Source of the DNA: an uncultured Bacteroidia bacterium
Lineage (GTDB): Bacteria > Bacteroidota > Bacteroidia > Bacteroidales > UBA932
Length of the DNA: 64,000 nucleotides
Direction: 5' to 3'
Assembly: GCA_902785065.1 (NCBI GenBank)
Contig: CACZXH010000010.1
Location: 1 to 64,000 of the forward strand
Under the pieces are notes generated by a model that saw nothing but the letters and a program-made list of their open reading frames with translations, was not told the origin of the DNA and did no database searches. Below, piece after piece: positions 16,557-25,735 of this stretch. Each line of letters begins with the position of its first letter. The first letter of the stretch is position 1. A program made the translations under genes and the position numbers.

Positions 16557-17984
16557 GTGACCGGACAAGAAAGACATATTGCCGTGTGGAATAACTGTCT
16601 GCAGATCATTGCCAACAACATTGATCCGCAGAAGTTTGACACGTGGTTCAAGCCCATCCGTCCGGTCTCCCTCGTGGAGAGCACCCTGACCGTGGAAGTC
16701 CCCACGGATTTCTTCCGCGACTACATCGAGGGCACCTATCTGGATCTCCTCAAGATGACGCTCAAGCGCGCCATCGGCGCCGGCGCCCAGCTCCATTACA
16801 TGGTCCGCCCGGTGCAGTTGGAGAAGCCCATGGTGTTCCCGGCCTCCCATGGCCTGGCTCCGACCAACAAAACGGTCGCCATCAACACGGCGCAGCCGTC
16901 CGGCAGCCCCAGCCCGTTTGTCTTCCCCGGTGTCCAGCGCCTGAAGATCGACCCGCGGCTGAACCCGGTCTACTGCTTCGCGAACCTCGTGGAAGGGGAG
17001 TGCAACAAGCTCGGCATCAACGCCGGCGGCAACATTTCCAACGCCCCGGGCCGGACTCCGTTCAACCCGTTGTTCATTTTCGGCGGACCGGGTCTCGGCA
17101 AGACGCACCTGATCCAGGCCACCGGCATCGCCATCAAGGAGAAGTATCCGGACCTCGTGGTCCTCTACGTGACCGGCAACGAGTTCAAGACCCAGTACAT
17201 GGACGCCATCAAGGGCAACCGCCTCGTGGACTTCATGGCCTTCTACATGAAGATCGACGTCCTGCTGGTGGACGACATCCAGGACCTGCTCGGACAGGGC
17301 TCCCAGAATGCGTTCTTCAACGTTTTCAACCATCTGCACCAGAGCGGAAAGCAGTTGATTTTCACCTCGGACCGCGCTCCGGTGGACCTGCAGAATTTCG
17401 AGGAGCGCCTCCTTTCCCGCTTCAAGTGGGGTCTCTCCGTGGAGCTTTTCAAGCCGGATTACGAAACGCGCCTGTCCATGCTCAAGGCCCGTGCTTTCCG
17501 TGAGGGCGTCGCCATCGACGAGGATGTCCTGGCCTTCCTGGCCTCCCGGATCAAGTCCAATTTCCGCGAGCTTGAGGGCACGCTCATCTCCCTGATCGCG
17601 AATGCCACCCTGTGCCACAAGGAAATCACCGTTTCCATGGCGGAAAGCATCACCGGCAAGATCGTCGGCGAGGAACAGACGGACGTCTCCATCGACCTGA
17701 TCGTGGACACCGTGTGCGAGTATTTCAACATCACCCGCGACATCCTGCTCTCCAAGTCCCGCAAGCGCCAGATCGTCCAGGCCCGCCAGATCGCGATGTA
17801 CGAGTGCCGGAACCTCATCCCCAACTGCTCGCTCTCGACCATCGGCTCCGAGCTCGGCGGCAAGGACCACGCCACCGTCCTGCACGCCTGTACGACCGTC
17901 CAGGACCTGATGTCCACCGACAAGACCTTCCGTCAGTACGTCACGGACATCGAGAACATGGTCGCCGTTCCGGTGGAACGGTAG
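16557..17984 (+). CDS. dnaA: Chromosomal replication initiator protein DnaA
   Basis: A 475-residue AAA+ initiator that binds DnaA boxes and opens the origin. Domain I spans about residues 1-85. The AAA+ core has Walker A FGGPGLGKTHL near 180 and Walker B VLLVDDIQDL near 240. Domain IV carries the DNA-binding signature GGKDHATVLHA near 445. The start codon is GTG (MTGQERHIAVW). The gene stands alone, followed by a terminator and the pepD promoter; dnaN is not nearby, as is common in Bacteroidetes. Confidence 0.97.
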   Translation: MTGQERHIAVWNNCLQIIANNIDPQKFDTWFKPIRPVSLVESTLTVEVPTDFFRDYIEGTYLDLLKMTLKRAIGAGAQLHYMVRPVQLEKPMVFPASHGLAPTNKTVAINTAQPSGSPSPFVFPGVQRLKIDPRLNPVYCFANLVEGECNKLGINAGGNISNAPGRTPFNPLFIFGGPGLGKTHLIQATGIAIKEKYPDLVVLYVTGNEFKTQYMDAIKGNRLVDFMAFYMKIDVLLVDDIQDLLGQGSQNAFFNVFNHLHQSGKQLIFTSDRAPVDLQNFEERLLSRFKWGLSVELFKPDYETRLSMLKARAFREGVAIDEDVLAFLASRIKSNFRELEGTLISLIANATLCHKEITVSMAESITGKIVGEEQTDVSIDLIVDTVCEYFNITRDILLSKSRKRQIVQARQIAMYECRNLIPNCSLSTIGSELGGKDHATVLHACTTVQDLMSTDKTFRQYVTDIENMVAVPVER

Positions 17985-18008
17985 GAATTCCTTCCATATA
18001 CGTGGGAA

Positions 18009-18033
18009 ACGGGACTTGAAGTTCCGTTTTTTT
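18009..18033 (+). terminator. Rho-independent terminator of dnaA
   Basis: A 7-bp stem ACGGGAC / GTTCCGT (one G-T pair) with loop TTGAA is followed by seven T residues. It ends just before the predicted pepD -7 box TATCTTTA at 18037-18044. Confidence 0.7.
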
Positions 18034-18064
18034 GTGTATCTTTACGCAACAAAACACGCATGAT

Positions 18065-19492
18065 ATGACCGCTGATACCGTATTGGACATTTTCAAGGAC
18101 ATTACCCGGATTCCCCGTGAGTCCGGACACGAAGGTCCGATGACCGCTTTCCTGCAGGAATTCGCCGCGAAACGCCACCTCGAATGCCGGACCGACCGGA
18201 CCGGCAACGTCGTGATCGTCAAGGAAGCCGCCCCTGGCAAGGAAAACGTTCCCATCCTCGTTCTCCAGGCCCATCAGGACATGGTGTGCGAGAAGAACGC
18301 GCATTTCGATTTCGACTTCCTCACGCAGGCGATTCCCTATGAGGTGGAAGACGGCTGGATGGTCGCGAAGAATACCACCCTCGGCGCGGACGACGGCATC
18401 GGCATCGCCGCCTGTCTCGCCCTCCTTGACAGCGACCTTCCGACCGGGAAGCTCGAATGCCTGTTCACGATTTCCGAGGAAACCGGCATGGACGGCGCTT
18501 TCGCGCTGGAGCCCGGCTTCTTCGAGGGGAAAACCCTGATCAACCTGGATTCCGAAGACGAGGGCCAGCTCTTCGTAGGCTGTGCCGGCGGCATGGACAC
18601 CACCGCCACCTTCGAATTCAAGCGTGAAGCCCTGCGCAAGGGTTACCGGACACTGAAGATCCGTGTCACCGGCGGCCGCGGCGGCCATAGCGGCGACGAT
18701 ATCAACAAGGAGCGGGCGAACGCCCTCCGGCTTCTCATCCGCTTCCTGTATACCGAACTCCAGTACGATTTCCAGCTCCTGTCCATCGGGGGAGGGAACA
18801 AGCCCAACGCCATCTGCCGCGAGGCGGAAGCCGTTATCGCCGTCCCGGCGGCGGACATTGAAGACTGGAAGGCCGAAGCCGAAGAGTTCGAAGCCCTCAT
18901 CCGGTCCGAGTACAAATCCAGCGACCCGGACCTAAAGGTCGTCTTCGCGGAGGAAGCCTCCCTCATCCGCCCGATCGAGGAAGGGGACGCCGCCTGCATC
19001 ATCATGACGCTCCTGAGCATCCCGCACGGAGTGGAGAAGATGTCCATGGACATTCCCGGCCTGGTCGAAACCTCATCGAACCTGGCTGCGGCGCATATCC
19101 ATGGCGATGTCCTCAAGGTCATCACAAGCCAGCGCAGTTCAGTCGTCTCCGAGCTGCACGCCATGGCGGAAAGAGTGGAAGCGGCCTTCTTCCTGGGTTC
19201 CTTCGAAGCGGAGCACCACGGTGAGTATCCCGGTTGGAAACCCAACCTGGATTCCCGCATCCTGAAAGTCTCCGTGGACTCCTACAACCGGCTGTTCAAC
19301 AAGGAACCCGAGGTCAAGGCCATCCACGCCGGCCTCGAATGCGGCCTGTTCCTGGAAAAGTTCCCGGACCTGGACATGATTTCCTTCGGTCCCACCCTCC
19401 GGAACGTACACGCCCCGGGCGAAAAGCTCGAGCTCGCCTCGCTGGACAAGTTCGTCGAACACCTGAAGGATGTCGTCGTCAATTTCTCGTAA
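18065..19492 (+). CDS. pepD: Cytosolic non-specific dipeptidase (beta-Ala-His dipeptidase, M20C)
   Basis: A 475-residue zinc aminoacyl-histidine dipeptidase that hydrolyses many dipeptides. Metal-binding motifs of the M20 family are visible: LVLQAHQDMVC near residue 68, then LGADDGIGIA and ISEETGMDGAF with the catalytic Glu. A lid domain follows (GGRGGHSGDDIN). The ATG at 18065 is preferred over an upstream ATG at 18032 because the -7 box TATCTTTA (18037-18044) would fall inside the longer form. It is followed after one base by rpe. Confidence 0.93.
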   Translation: MTADTVLDIFKDITRIPRESGHEGPMTAFLQEFAAKRHLECRTDRTGNVVIVKEAAPGKENVPILVLQAHQDMVCEKNAHFDFDFLTQAIPYEVEDGWMVAKNTTLGADDGIGIAACLALLDSDLPTGKLECLFTISEETGMDGAFALEPGFFEGKTLINLDSEDEGQLFVGCAGGMDTTATFEFKREALRKGYRTLKIRVTGGRGGHSGDDINKERANALRLLIRFLYTELQYDFQLLSIGGGNKPNAICREAEAVIAVPAADIEDWKAEAEEFEALIRSEYKSSDPDLKVVFAEEASLIRPIEEGDAACIIMTLLSIPHGVEKMSMDIPGLVETSSNLAAAHIHGDVLKVITSQRSSVVSELHAMAERVEAAFFLGSFEAEHHGEYPGWKPNLDSRILKVSVDSYNRLFNKEPEVKAIHAGLECGLFLEKFPDLDMISFGPTLRNVHAPGEKLELASLDKFVEHLKDVVVNFS

Positions 19493-19493
19493 G

Positions 19494-20138
19494 ATGCTGA
19501 TCGCGCCCTCCCTCCTCGCCGCCGACTTCCTCCATCTCGCGAAAGCGGTGGAAACGGTCAATGCCCATGCGGACATTTTCCACCTGGATATCATGGACGG
19601 CACCTTCGTCCCGAATATCTCGTTCGGTTTCCCGGTCGTCGAAGCCGTCGCGCAGGAAGCGCGCAAGCCGATGGACGTACACCTGATGATCGTCCACCCG
19701 GAAAAGTACGTGGAACGCTTCGCAAAGGCGGGCGCCGCCATGATCAGCTTCCACTACGAAGCCGCATTGGATCAGACGGATACGGTCATCGACCTTATCC
19801 ATAGCTTCGGGGTGAAGGCGGGCATCGTCATCAATCCCGACGTCCCGGTGGAAAAGATCTTCCCGTACCTCGGGAAGGTGGATTACGTGCTGCTGATGAG
19901 CGTCTTCGCCGGCTTCGGCGGGCAGAAGTTCATCGAAGACACCTACGCCCGAGTCCGGGCCGTCAAGGCGGAACTGAAACGCATCGGCAGCAAGGCCCTC
20001 ATCGAGGTGGATGGCGGCGTATCGCCGAAGAATGCCGGACGCCTGGCCAAGGCCGGCGTGGACATTCTCGTCGCCGGCAGCGCCGTCTTCCGGGCGGAGG
20101 ATCCCGCCGCCGCGGTCGCCACCCTGCGGGAAGGTTGA
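19494..20138 (+). CDS. rpe: Ribulose-phosphate 3-epimerase
   Basis: A 214-residue TIM-barrel epimerase of the pentose phosphate pathway converting ribulose 5-phosphate to xylulose 5-phosphate. It begins MLIAPSLLAADF, with the metal-binding FHLDIMDG, HLMI and the phosphate-binding VDGGVS and VAGSAVF segments. The start at 19494 is one base after the pepD stop; eight extra upstream codons exist but overlap pepD. It ends exactly where the convergent birA gene ends. Confidence 0.95.
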   Translation: MLIAPSLLAADFLHLAKAVETVNAHADIFHLDIMDGTFVPNISFGFPVVEAVAQEARKPMDVHLMIVHPEKYVERFAKAGAAMISFHYEAALDQTDTVIDLIHSFGVKAGIVINPDVPVEKIFPYLGKVDYVLLMSVFAGFGGQKFIEDTYARVRAVKAELKRIGSKALIEVDGGVSPKNAGRLAKAGVDILVAGSAVFRAEDPAAAVATLREG

Positions 20139-20879
20139 CTAAAGGATATAACTGACTTCCTTGAAGCCGAAGGTCCGTTCACGACCTTCGGCTTCTATGC
20201 GTAGGAGGCCTTCGGGCGTGATGCCCCGGATCGTTCCCATGAATTCTTCTCCGGTCGCGAGATCCCGGTAGCGGGCGGGCAGGTTCTTCTGGAACAAATC
20301 CCGCTCGTAGGCGGCCCGGAGCGCCTTCCGGGTCTCCGGCGTCCCCAAGTCGGGCAGGCGGGATTCCAAACCGCGACAGAGGTTCTCCAGGAAGGAAACC
20401 GGGTCGTAAGTCTTTCCGGTGAGCCGTTTGAGGGAGGTGGGATTCAGGACCCCGCCCGGAAAGACCGTCTGGTTCAGGTTGATGCCGATGCCGATGACGG
20501 ACCAGGCGATGTCCGCCCCTTCCAGGCCGTTCTCCACGAGCATCCCGCAGATCTTCCGCTTGCCCACGTAAATGTCGTTCGGCCACTTGATGACGGCTGC
20601 GGCGCCTTCCGCACGGAGCGCATCCCGGACTGCGAGCGTCGCGAAGCAGGTCAGGGCCATCACTTCCCGGGCCGGGAGGGCTTCCGGCCGCAGCAGGAAG
20701 GAAAATGTAAGGTTATCGCCGGGGGCAGAAAACCAGCGGTTCCCGCGCTGGCCGCGCCCCGCCGTCTGGTTCACAGCGGCGACCACTGACAAATTGTCAT
20801 AGTCCCCGACGTGCCGCAGAAGCTCGCTGCTGGTGGAATCCAGCTCCTCGAACCACTTTATCCGCATGACATTTTCCAT
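20139..20879 (-). CDS. birA: Biotin--[acetyl-CoA-carboxylase] ligase
   Basis: A 246-residue biotin protein ligase that attaches biotin to the carrier domain of carboxylases. It has ELDSTSSELLR, the biotin/AMP loop GRGQRGNRWFS, IKWPNDIYVG and GMLVENG, and a small C-terminal domain. It lacks the N-terminal DNA-binding domain of repressor-type BirA, so it is enzymatic only. Start at 20879 (MENVMRIKW) or 20867 (MRIKWFEE); the reading frame stays open far beyond but that part is antisense to ftsH. Divergent from rsfS with facing promoters. Confidence 0.93.
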   Translation of the reverse strand: MENVMRIKWFEELDSTSSELLRHVGDYDNLSVVAAVNQTAGRGQRGNRWFSAPGDNLTFSFLLRPEALPAREVMALTCFATLAVRDALRAEGAAAVIKWPNDIYVGKRKICGMLVENGLEGADIAWSVIGIGINLNQTVFPGGVLNPTSLKRLTGKTYDPVSFLENLCRGLESRLPDLGTPETRKALRAAYERDLFQKNLPARYRDLATGEEFMGTIRGITPEGLLRIEAEGRERTFGFKEVSYIL

Positions 20880-20895
20880 TGGTTCGGATTTTGTG

Positions 20896-20916
20896 TATCT
20901 TTGTACTGCAAAATTA
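20896..20916. promoter_or_regulatory. Facing -7 boxes of rsfS and birA
   Basis: Plus-strand TATCTTTG (20896-20903) lies 27 nt before the rsfS ATG. Minus-strand TAATTTTG (20916-20909) lies 29 nt before the birA ATG. The -33 elements are poor for both. The boxes are only 5 bp apart, so the promoters probably compete. Confidence 0.55.
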
Positions 20917-20930
20917 CAAATAATCCCGAT

Positions 20931-21308
20931 ATGATTACACACGACCTTCGGCTGATCGCCGATGCAATCCTGGACAAGAAAGGCCAGGACGTGGTCTCGC
21001 TCGATATGCGCAAGATGGACGGCGCCATCACGGACTTCTTCGTGGTGTGCGACGGCTCCAACACCACCCAGGTGGGCGCCATCGCCGACAACATCGCCGA
21101 AAAGATGCAGGAAGAGGGCCACAAGCTCTGGCGTTCCCAGGGCGAGGGCAACAATTTCTGGATCATCCAGGACTACGGCCACATCGTCGTCCACATCTTC
21201 CTCAAGGAATACCGCGAATTCTACCGCCTGGAAGACCTCTGGGCGGACCTTCCCCGCAAGGAATACAAGGAGCGCAAGAAGCCCGCGGCCAAAAAACCCG
21301 AAGCATAA
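20931..21308 (+). CDS. rsfS: Ribosomal silencing factor RsfS
   Basis: A 125-residue RsfS/Iojap protein, which binds ribosomal protein uL14 and blocks subunit joining when nutrients are low. The family pattern is clear: MRKMDGAITDFFVVCDGSNTTQV-type core, then GEGNNFWIIQDYGHIVVHIF and the YRLEDLW motif. A basic Lys/Ala tail follows. The ATG at 20931 is chosen because upstream codons overlap birA and the promoter. ftsH begins directly after its stop. Confidence 0.94.
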   Translation: MITHDLRLIADAILDKKGQDVVSLDMRKMDGAITDFFVVCDGSNTTQVGAIADNIAEKMQEEGHKLWRSQGEGNNFWIIQDYGHIVVHIFLKEYREFYRLEDLWADLPRKEYKERKKPAAKKPEA

Positions 21309-23273
21309 ATGGCTGACAAAAAGAAAGATCCGAAGGGCGGAAAGACTTTCCGTGTTTCCTTCAATTTCTCCTGGCTGTACATCCTGCTGATCCTCGGCAT
21401 CGGCTGGCTGCTGTTCTCGAACCAGCAGTCCTCCGAACCTCAGAAGATCGAATGGCAGCAGGTCCAGACGATGGCCCAGTCGGGCGACATCGAGGAGATC
21501 GTCTTCGTGCGGAACGATATCCGGGGCGAGATCAAGGTCCGCCCGGAGCGCCTGGCCAAGTATGCCGACCAGTTCCCGGGCGGGGCCGTCCCGCGCCGGG
21601 CGCCGCATTTCTACTTCCTGGTCTCCGCCCGGTTCGATCCGGAGGAGAACTTCGCGAAACTGAACGAGAACCTGCCGGTGGGCGAGCAGTTCAAGGTGGT
21701 CATCCAGAACGCCGACCATACCTGGGCCGAACTGGCCCAGTGGATTTTCCCCACGCTCCTCCTCATCCTCTTCTGGGTGTGGATGTTCCGGGGCATGAAC
21801 CGGGGCGCCGGCGGTGCCGGCGGCGGCATGGGCAATCCCTTCAACGTGGGCAAGGCGACCGGCAAGCTCGCCGACAAGGACGAAGTCAAGGTCACTTTCA
21901 AGGACGTCGCCGGCCTGTACGGCGCGAAGGAGGAAGTCATGGAAATCGTCGATTTCCTCAAGAATCCGAAGAAATACACGGCCCTTGGCGGCAAGATTCC
22001 AAAGGGCGCGCTGCTGGTCGGCCCTCCGGGCACCGGCAAGACGCTCCTGGCGAAGGCCGTGGCAGGGGAGGCGAACGTGCCGTTCTTCTCCATCTCCGGT
22101 TCCGACTTCGTGGAAATGTTCGTCGGCGTGGGCGCATCCCGCGTCCGCGATCTCTTCCGACAGGCCAAGGAGAAAGCCCCGTGCATTGTCTTCATCGACG
22201 AAATCGACGCTGTGGGCCGCGCCCGCGCGAAAAACGGCGGCTTTACCTCCAATGACGAACGGGAGAACACCCTGAACCAGTTGCTGACGGAAATGGACGG
22301 ATTCGGCACCAATTCCGGTGTCATCGTCCTCGCCGCCACCAACCGGGCGGACATCCTGGACCAGGCCCTCATGCGCGCCGGCCGCTTCGACCGGCAGATC
22401 CACGTCGAACTCCCGGAGCTCAAGGAGCGTGAGGAAATCTTCCAGGTGCACCTGCGCGGCATCAAGGTGGATCCGGACTTCAACGTGGAGTTCATGGCCA
22501 AGCATACCCCGGGATTCTCCGGCGCCGACATCGCGAACGTGTGCAACGAGGCCGCCCTGACAGCAGCCCGCCGCAACCACGCGACCGTGAGCCAGCAGGA
22601 CTTCCTGGACGCCGTGGACCGCATCATCGGCGGTCTCGAGCGCAAGAACAACACCATCATGTCACCTGCGGAGAAGCGGACGACGGCCTACCATGAGGCG
22701 GGACACGCCCTCGTGGGCTGGCTCCTCCCGTACGCGGATCCGGTATTCAAGGTGAGTATCATCCCCCGCGGCAACGCCCTCGGCCTGACCTGGTACCTTC
22801 CGGAAGAGCGGAAGAACTGGTCCCGCAGCGTGATGATGGACCGCATGTGCTCCCTCATCGGCGGGCGCGTCGCGGAGGAAATCCTCAATGGAGAGCCCTC
22901 CACGGGCGCTTTGAACGACCTGGAACGCATGACAGGCATGGCCTACAGCATGGTCCAGTACTACGGCATGAGCGACAAGGTGGGCAACCTTTCCTTCTAC
23001 GACTCCACCGGCGCCCGGGGCTACAACCTCACAAAGCCCTATTCCGAGAAGACGGCCGAACTGATGGACGAGGAAGTCAAGGCCATCGTCCAGGAAGTCC
23101 ACGACCGGACGTACCGCCTGATCGAGGAGCACAAGGACGGTTTTATGCAGATGGGCGCGCTTCTTCTCGAAAAAGAAGTTATCTTTGCGGAAGACATCGA
23201 GCGGATCCTCGGCCCCAAGGTGAAACCGGCGGAAGAGGAGCAGCCCGCGCCTGAAACCGAGGAGCATGAATAA
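21309..23273 (+). CDS. ftsH: ATP-dependent zinc metalloprotease FtsH
   Basis: A 654-residue inner-membrane protease degrading misfolded membrane proteins and regulators. Two membrane helices (about residues 18-36 and 138-157) flank a periplasmic domain. The AAA domain has Walker [19 protein letters not shown], Walker [12 protein letters not shown] and the second region of homology ([20 protein letters not shown]). The protease domain has HEAGH near residue 462 and a third zinc ligand in LNDLERMT. It is part of rsfS-ftsH-cdsA-psd, overlapping cdsA by 8 bp, which links membrane proteolysis to phospholipid synthesis. Confidence 0.98.
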   Translation: MADKKKDPKGGKTFRVSFNFSWLYILLILGIGWLLFSNQQSSEPQKIEWQQVQTMAQSGDIEEIVFVRNDIRGEIKVRPERLAKYADQFPGGAVPRRAPHFYFLVSARFDPEENFAKLNENLPVGEQFKVVIQNADHTWAELAQWIFPTLLLILFWVWMFRGMNRGAGGAGGGMGNPFNVGKATGKLADKDEVKVTFKDVAGLYGAKEEVMEIVDFLKNPKKYTALGGKIPKGALLVGPPGTGKTLLAKAVAGEANVPFFSISGSDFVEMFVGVGASRVRDLFRQAKEKAPCIVFIDEIDAVGRARAKNGGFTSNDERENTLNQLLTEMDGFGTNSGVIVLAATNRADILDQALMRAGRFDRQIHVELPELKEREEIFQVHLRGIKVDPDFNVEFMAKHTPGFSGADIANVCNEAALTAARRNHATVSQQDFLDAVDRIIGGLERKNNTIMSPAEKRTTAYHEAGHALVGWLLPYADPVFKVSIIPRGNALGLTWYLPEERKNWSRSVMMDRMCSLIGGRVAEEILNGEPSTGALNDLERMTGMAYSMVQYYGMSDKVGNLSFYDSTGARGYNLTKPYSEKTAELMDEEVKAIVQEVHDRTYRLIEEHKDGFMQMGALLLEKEVIFAEDIERILGPKVKPAEEEQPAPETEEHE

Positions 23274-24093
23274 TACCGTCAAAAGGACCCTTTCGGGCAT
23301 CTGTTTCCTGGCCATCGTCATCGGTGGCCTTCTCGTGAACAAGTACCTGTACGCCGCCCTCATCACCTTCATGATGGTGACGATGCTGTACGAGTTCTAC
23401 CGCATGACGATGGGGGAGTTGTTCCCACGGACGCGGGCCCTGGCCATCGTATTGGGATGCTGTTCGTTCCTGACCCTGTTCTTCGTTATGGCCTTCCGCC
23501 TGGACATCCGGCTCGTGGGCGTCAGCGCCATCCTGCTGCTCGTGCTGATGGTTTCCACCCTGATGGTCAAGGACAAGGCCGATTTCAAGCTCTTCTCCTT
23601 CCTGTACACGGGCCTGCTGTACATCGCGGCGCCGCTCACGCTCTCCAGCTTCGTAGTCCTGGACCAGGCCGGACAGTTCGACGGCCGCCCGATGCTCGCC
23701 TTCTTCATCATCATCTGGGCCTCCGACGTAGGCGCTTACTGCATCGGGATGCTGCTGGGCAAATACAGCAAGAAGCTCTTCCCGAGCGTCTCCCCGAAGA
23801 AGACCTGGGCCGGTTTCTGGGGCGGTCTCGTTTTCGCCGTCCTGGCGGGCCTTATCCTGGTCTGGACGGGCCTCTGGACCTATCCCTGGTACCACGCCGT
23901 CATCCTGTCTGTCATCATGCATGTCGCCGGCGTGTTCGGCGACCTGTTCGAATCCCAGTGGAAGCGCGTGTGCGAGATCAAGGACTCCGGTAACATCATA
24001 CCCGGGCACGGGGGGATGATGGACCGCTTCGACAGCGCCCTCTTCGCCATTCCCGCCGGTGTCATCTATCTGGTAATCATCGGCCTGCTGTAG
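23266..24093 (+). CDS. cdsA: Phosphatidate cytidylyltransferase
   Basis: A 275-residue polytopic membrane enzyme making CDP-diacylglycerol from phosphatidate and CTP. About eight membrane segments are seen. The family signature lies at the C-terminal end: ESQWKRVCEIKDSGNIIPGH followed by GGMMDRFDS. Its start overlaps the end of ftsH by 8 bp, so translation is probably coupled. Its product feeds phosphatidylserine synthesis and so the next gene, psd. Confidence 0.96.
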   Translation: MNNTVKRTLSGICFLAIVIGGLLVNKYLYAALITFMMVTMLYEFYRMTMGELFPRTRALAIVLGCCSFLTLFFVMAFRLDIRLVGVSAILLLVLMVSTLMVKDKADFKLFSFLYTGLLYIAAPLTLSSFVVLDQAGQFDGRPMLAFFIIIWASDVGAYCIGMLLGKYSKKLFPSVSPKKTWAGFWGGLVFAVLAGLILVWTGLWTYPWYHAVILSVIMHVAGVFGDLFESQWKRVCEIKDSGNIIPGHGGMMDRFDSALFAIPAGVIYLVIIGLL

Positions 24094-24106
24094 CCTACCT
24101 CCGCCT

Positions 24107-24799
24107 ATGAAAAGACTCATCCACAGCATTCGCATCGACAAGGATTCCTACGAGACCATCCTCATCGCCTGGTGCATTTGCGCCGTCCTGATCTGGCTGA
24201 ATGCGCGATTCATCCACAACCCGTGGGTCTCGATCCCGATCTCGGTCATCCTCGTCGTCTTCATGTGCTTCATCACCTGGTTCTTCCGGGTGCCGAACCG
24301 CACCGTCCCGGACTACGAGAACGACCGCCTCGTCACGTCGGTGGCGGACGGCAAGGTGGTCATCCTCGAGAAGGTTTTTGAGAAGGAGTATCTGCAGCGG
24401 GACTGCATCCAGATTTCCGTGTACATGGACTTTTTCGACGTCCACTGCAACTTCTGGCCGGTGAACGGGAAAGTGACCTACTACCAGTACCATCCGGGGA
24501 AGTACCTGCTCGCCTTCCATCCCAAGTCTTCCGAGCTGAACGAGCATTCCTCCAGCTGCCTGATGAACAAGTACGGAGAAGTCTTTTTCAAGCAGATCGC
24601 GGGCACCTTCGCACGCCGCATCGTCTGCTATTCCGAACCCGGAAACATGGAGAACCGCGGCGACCAGTGCGGCGTCATCAAGTTCGGTTCCCGCATCGAC
24701 ATGTTCCTGCCCCTCGACGCCGAGATCAAAGTGAAGCTCGGCGACAAGGTCAAGGCCGTGGAGACGGTCATGGCCGTTCTCCCCGAAATACGGGGGTGA
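24107..24799 (+). CDS. psd: Phosphatidylserine decarboxylase
   Basis: A 230-residue member of the short (archaeal-type) phosphatidylserine decarboxylase family that makes phosphatidylethanolamine. Two N-terminal membrane helices (about 20-57) precede the catalytic part. Conserved features include VADGKVV, FMDFFDVH-like YMDFFDVHCN with its His, and the self-cleavage site GVIKFGSRID (Gly-Ser), where the serine becomes the pyruvoyl group. It is last in the operon, 13 bp after cdsA, and ends 3 bp from the convergent esterase gene. Confidence 0.93.
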   Translation: MKRLIHSIRIDKDSYETILIAWCICAVLIWLNARFIHNPWVSIPISVILVVFMCFITWFFRVPNRTVPDYENDRLVTSVADGKVVILEKVFEKEYLQRDCIQISVYMDFFDVHCNFWPVNGKVTYYQYHPGKYLLAFHPKSSELNEHSSSCLMNKYGEVFFKQIAGTFARRIVCYSEPGNMENRGDQCGVIKFGSRIDMFLPLDAEIKVKLGDKVKAVETVMAVLPEIRG

Positions 24800-24802
24800 T
24801 TA

Positions 24803-25735
24803 TCAATAGATATCGTCCAGGGTGACCGACGCTGACCGCAGGACGGGCATCGTCGGGTCGTCCACCATGCTGTCAATGACAAGCGGCTGCTTGCCCATCA
24901 CGGACACTTCCAGGAAACGTTTCTCTTCCGGCCAGTTGGCCAGCATGTTCGCGGCCATGTCGTGGCTGTGGTCCTTATAGCGGTAAATCTGGTAGGTATA
25001 ACCTTTCGGCTCCAGGACCTCTTTCACCAGGTAGCTGCTGCCGAACATGCCCCATCGGCCGAATCCCATCTTGTCATAGGCGACGGCGCCGTCCTGGGTG
25101 CCGTGGATGAGCAGCTGCGGGCAGGGTGTCCGCTGATAGGCCGGTTTCCCCGTATCAGACATGATCGCGCCCGCGAAGGACATCACGCCGGCGAAATGGA
25201 AGCCCTCGGGGAGGATTTCCGCGCGCACGGTCCGGTTGCAGGCCTCGAGCTCGCAGGAAAGGGAAATCATCGCCCCAGCGGAACTGCCGGAAATGACGAT
25301 GTTGTCCATGTCAACGCCGATCTCCGGATGGTCCGCCAGGTAACGGACGGAAGCGAACACGTCTTCCACGCCCATGTCCACGGCTTTCTTGGTGTAATTC
25401 GCGCTCTGGATCAGGTGGAACAGGTCGAACCGCATCCGGACTCCCTTGAGTCCCAGGCGGTAATCGACGGAAGCCACCCGGTAACCGTTCTCGTTCAGCA
25501 GCTTGAACCAGGGCATCACCCACGGGTCGTCCCGCCGGCCCATGACGAAGCCGCCGCCGAAGACGAACAGGATGGTGGGCCTGTCGAGCGTGTCGCCTGG
25601 GATGGCAACCGGCTCATATACGTCCATGAACAGGTCGCAGGTATCACGATGGGCGACCAGGTAAGTAGTCTTCTCCTGTGCGAAAGACAAGGCGCACAAC
25701 AGCGCGGTCAGAAGGGTCAGGATGGTTCGTTTCAT
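24803..25735 (-). CDS. Secreted alpha/beta-hydrolase (esterase/lipase-like)
   Basis: A 310-residue protein with a signal peptide (cleaved near ALSFAQ) and an alpha/beta-hydrolase fold. The oxyanion-hole region reads FVFGGGFV (a variant of HGGG), the nucleophile elbow is GSSAGA near residue 150, and an acidic residue (HGTQDGAV) and a His (YKDHSHD) complete a likely catalytic triad. It resembles carboxylesterases of the BD-FAE/acetylxylan type; substrate unknown. It overlaps the end of ispG by 4 bp and is the last gene of the long minus-strand operon. Confidence 0.82.
   Translation of the reverse strand: MKRTILTLLTALLCALSFAQEKTTYLVAHRDTCDLFMDVYEPVAIPGDTLDRPTILFVFGGGFVMGRRDDPWVMPWFKLLNENGYRVASVDYRLGLKGVRMRFDLFHLIQSANYTKKAVDMGVEDVFASVRYLADHPEIGVDMDNIVISGSSAGAMISLSCELEACNRTVRAEILPEGFHFAGVMSFAGAIMSDTGKPAYQRTPCPQLLIHGTQDGAVAYDKMGFGRWGMFGSSYLVKEVLEPKGYTYQIYRYKDHSHDMAANMLANWPEEKRFLEVSVMGKQPLVIDSMVDDPTMPVLRSASVTLDDIY

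Noticed and set aside
18009-18044. Hairpin after dnaA as a riboswitch for pepD
   Set aside because: It has a short stem and a T-tract, typical of a terminator, and the pepD -7 box follows it.
20880-22580. Upstream extension of the birA reading frame to 813 codons
   Set aside because: The extension is antisense to rsfS and ftsH. The biotin ligase family begins at 20879 or 20867 and a promoter box lies just before it.
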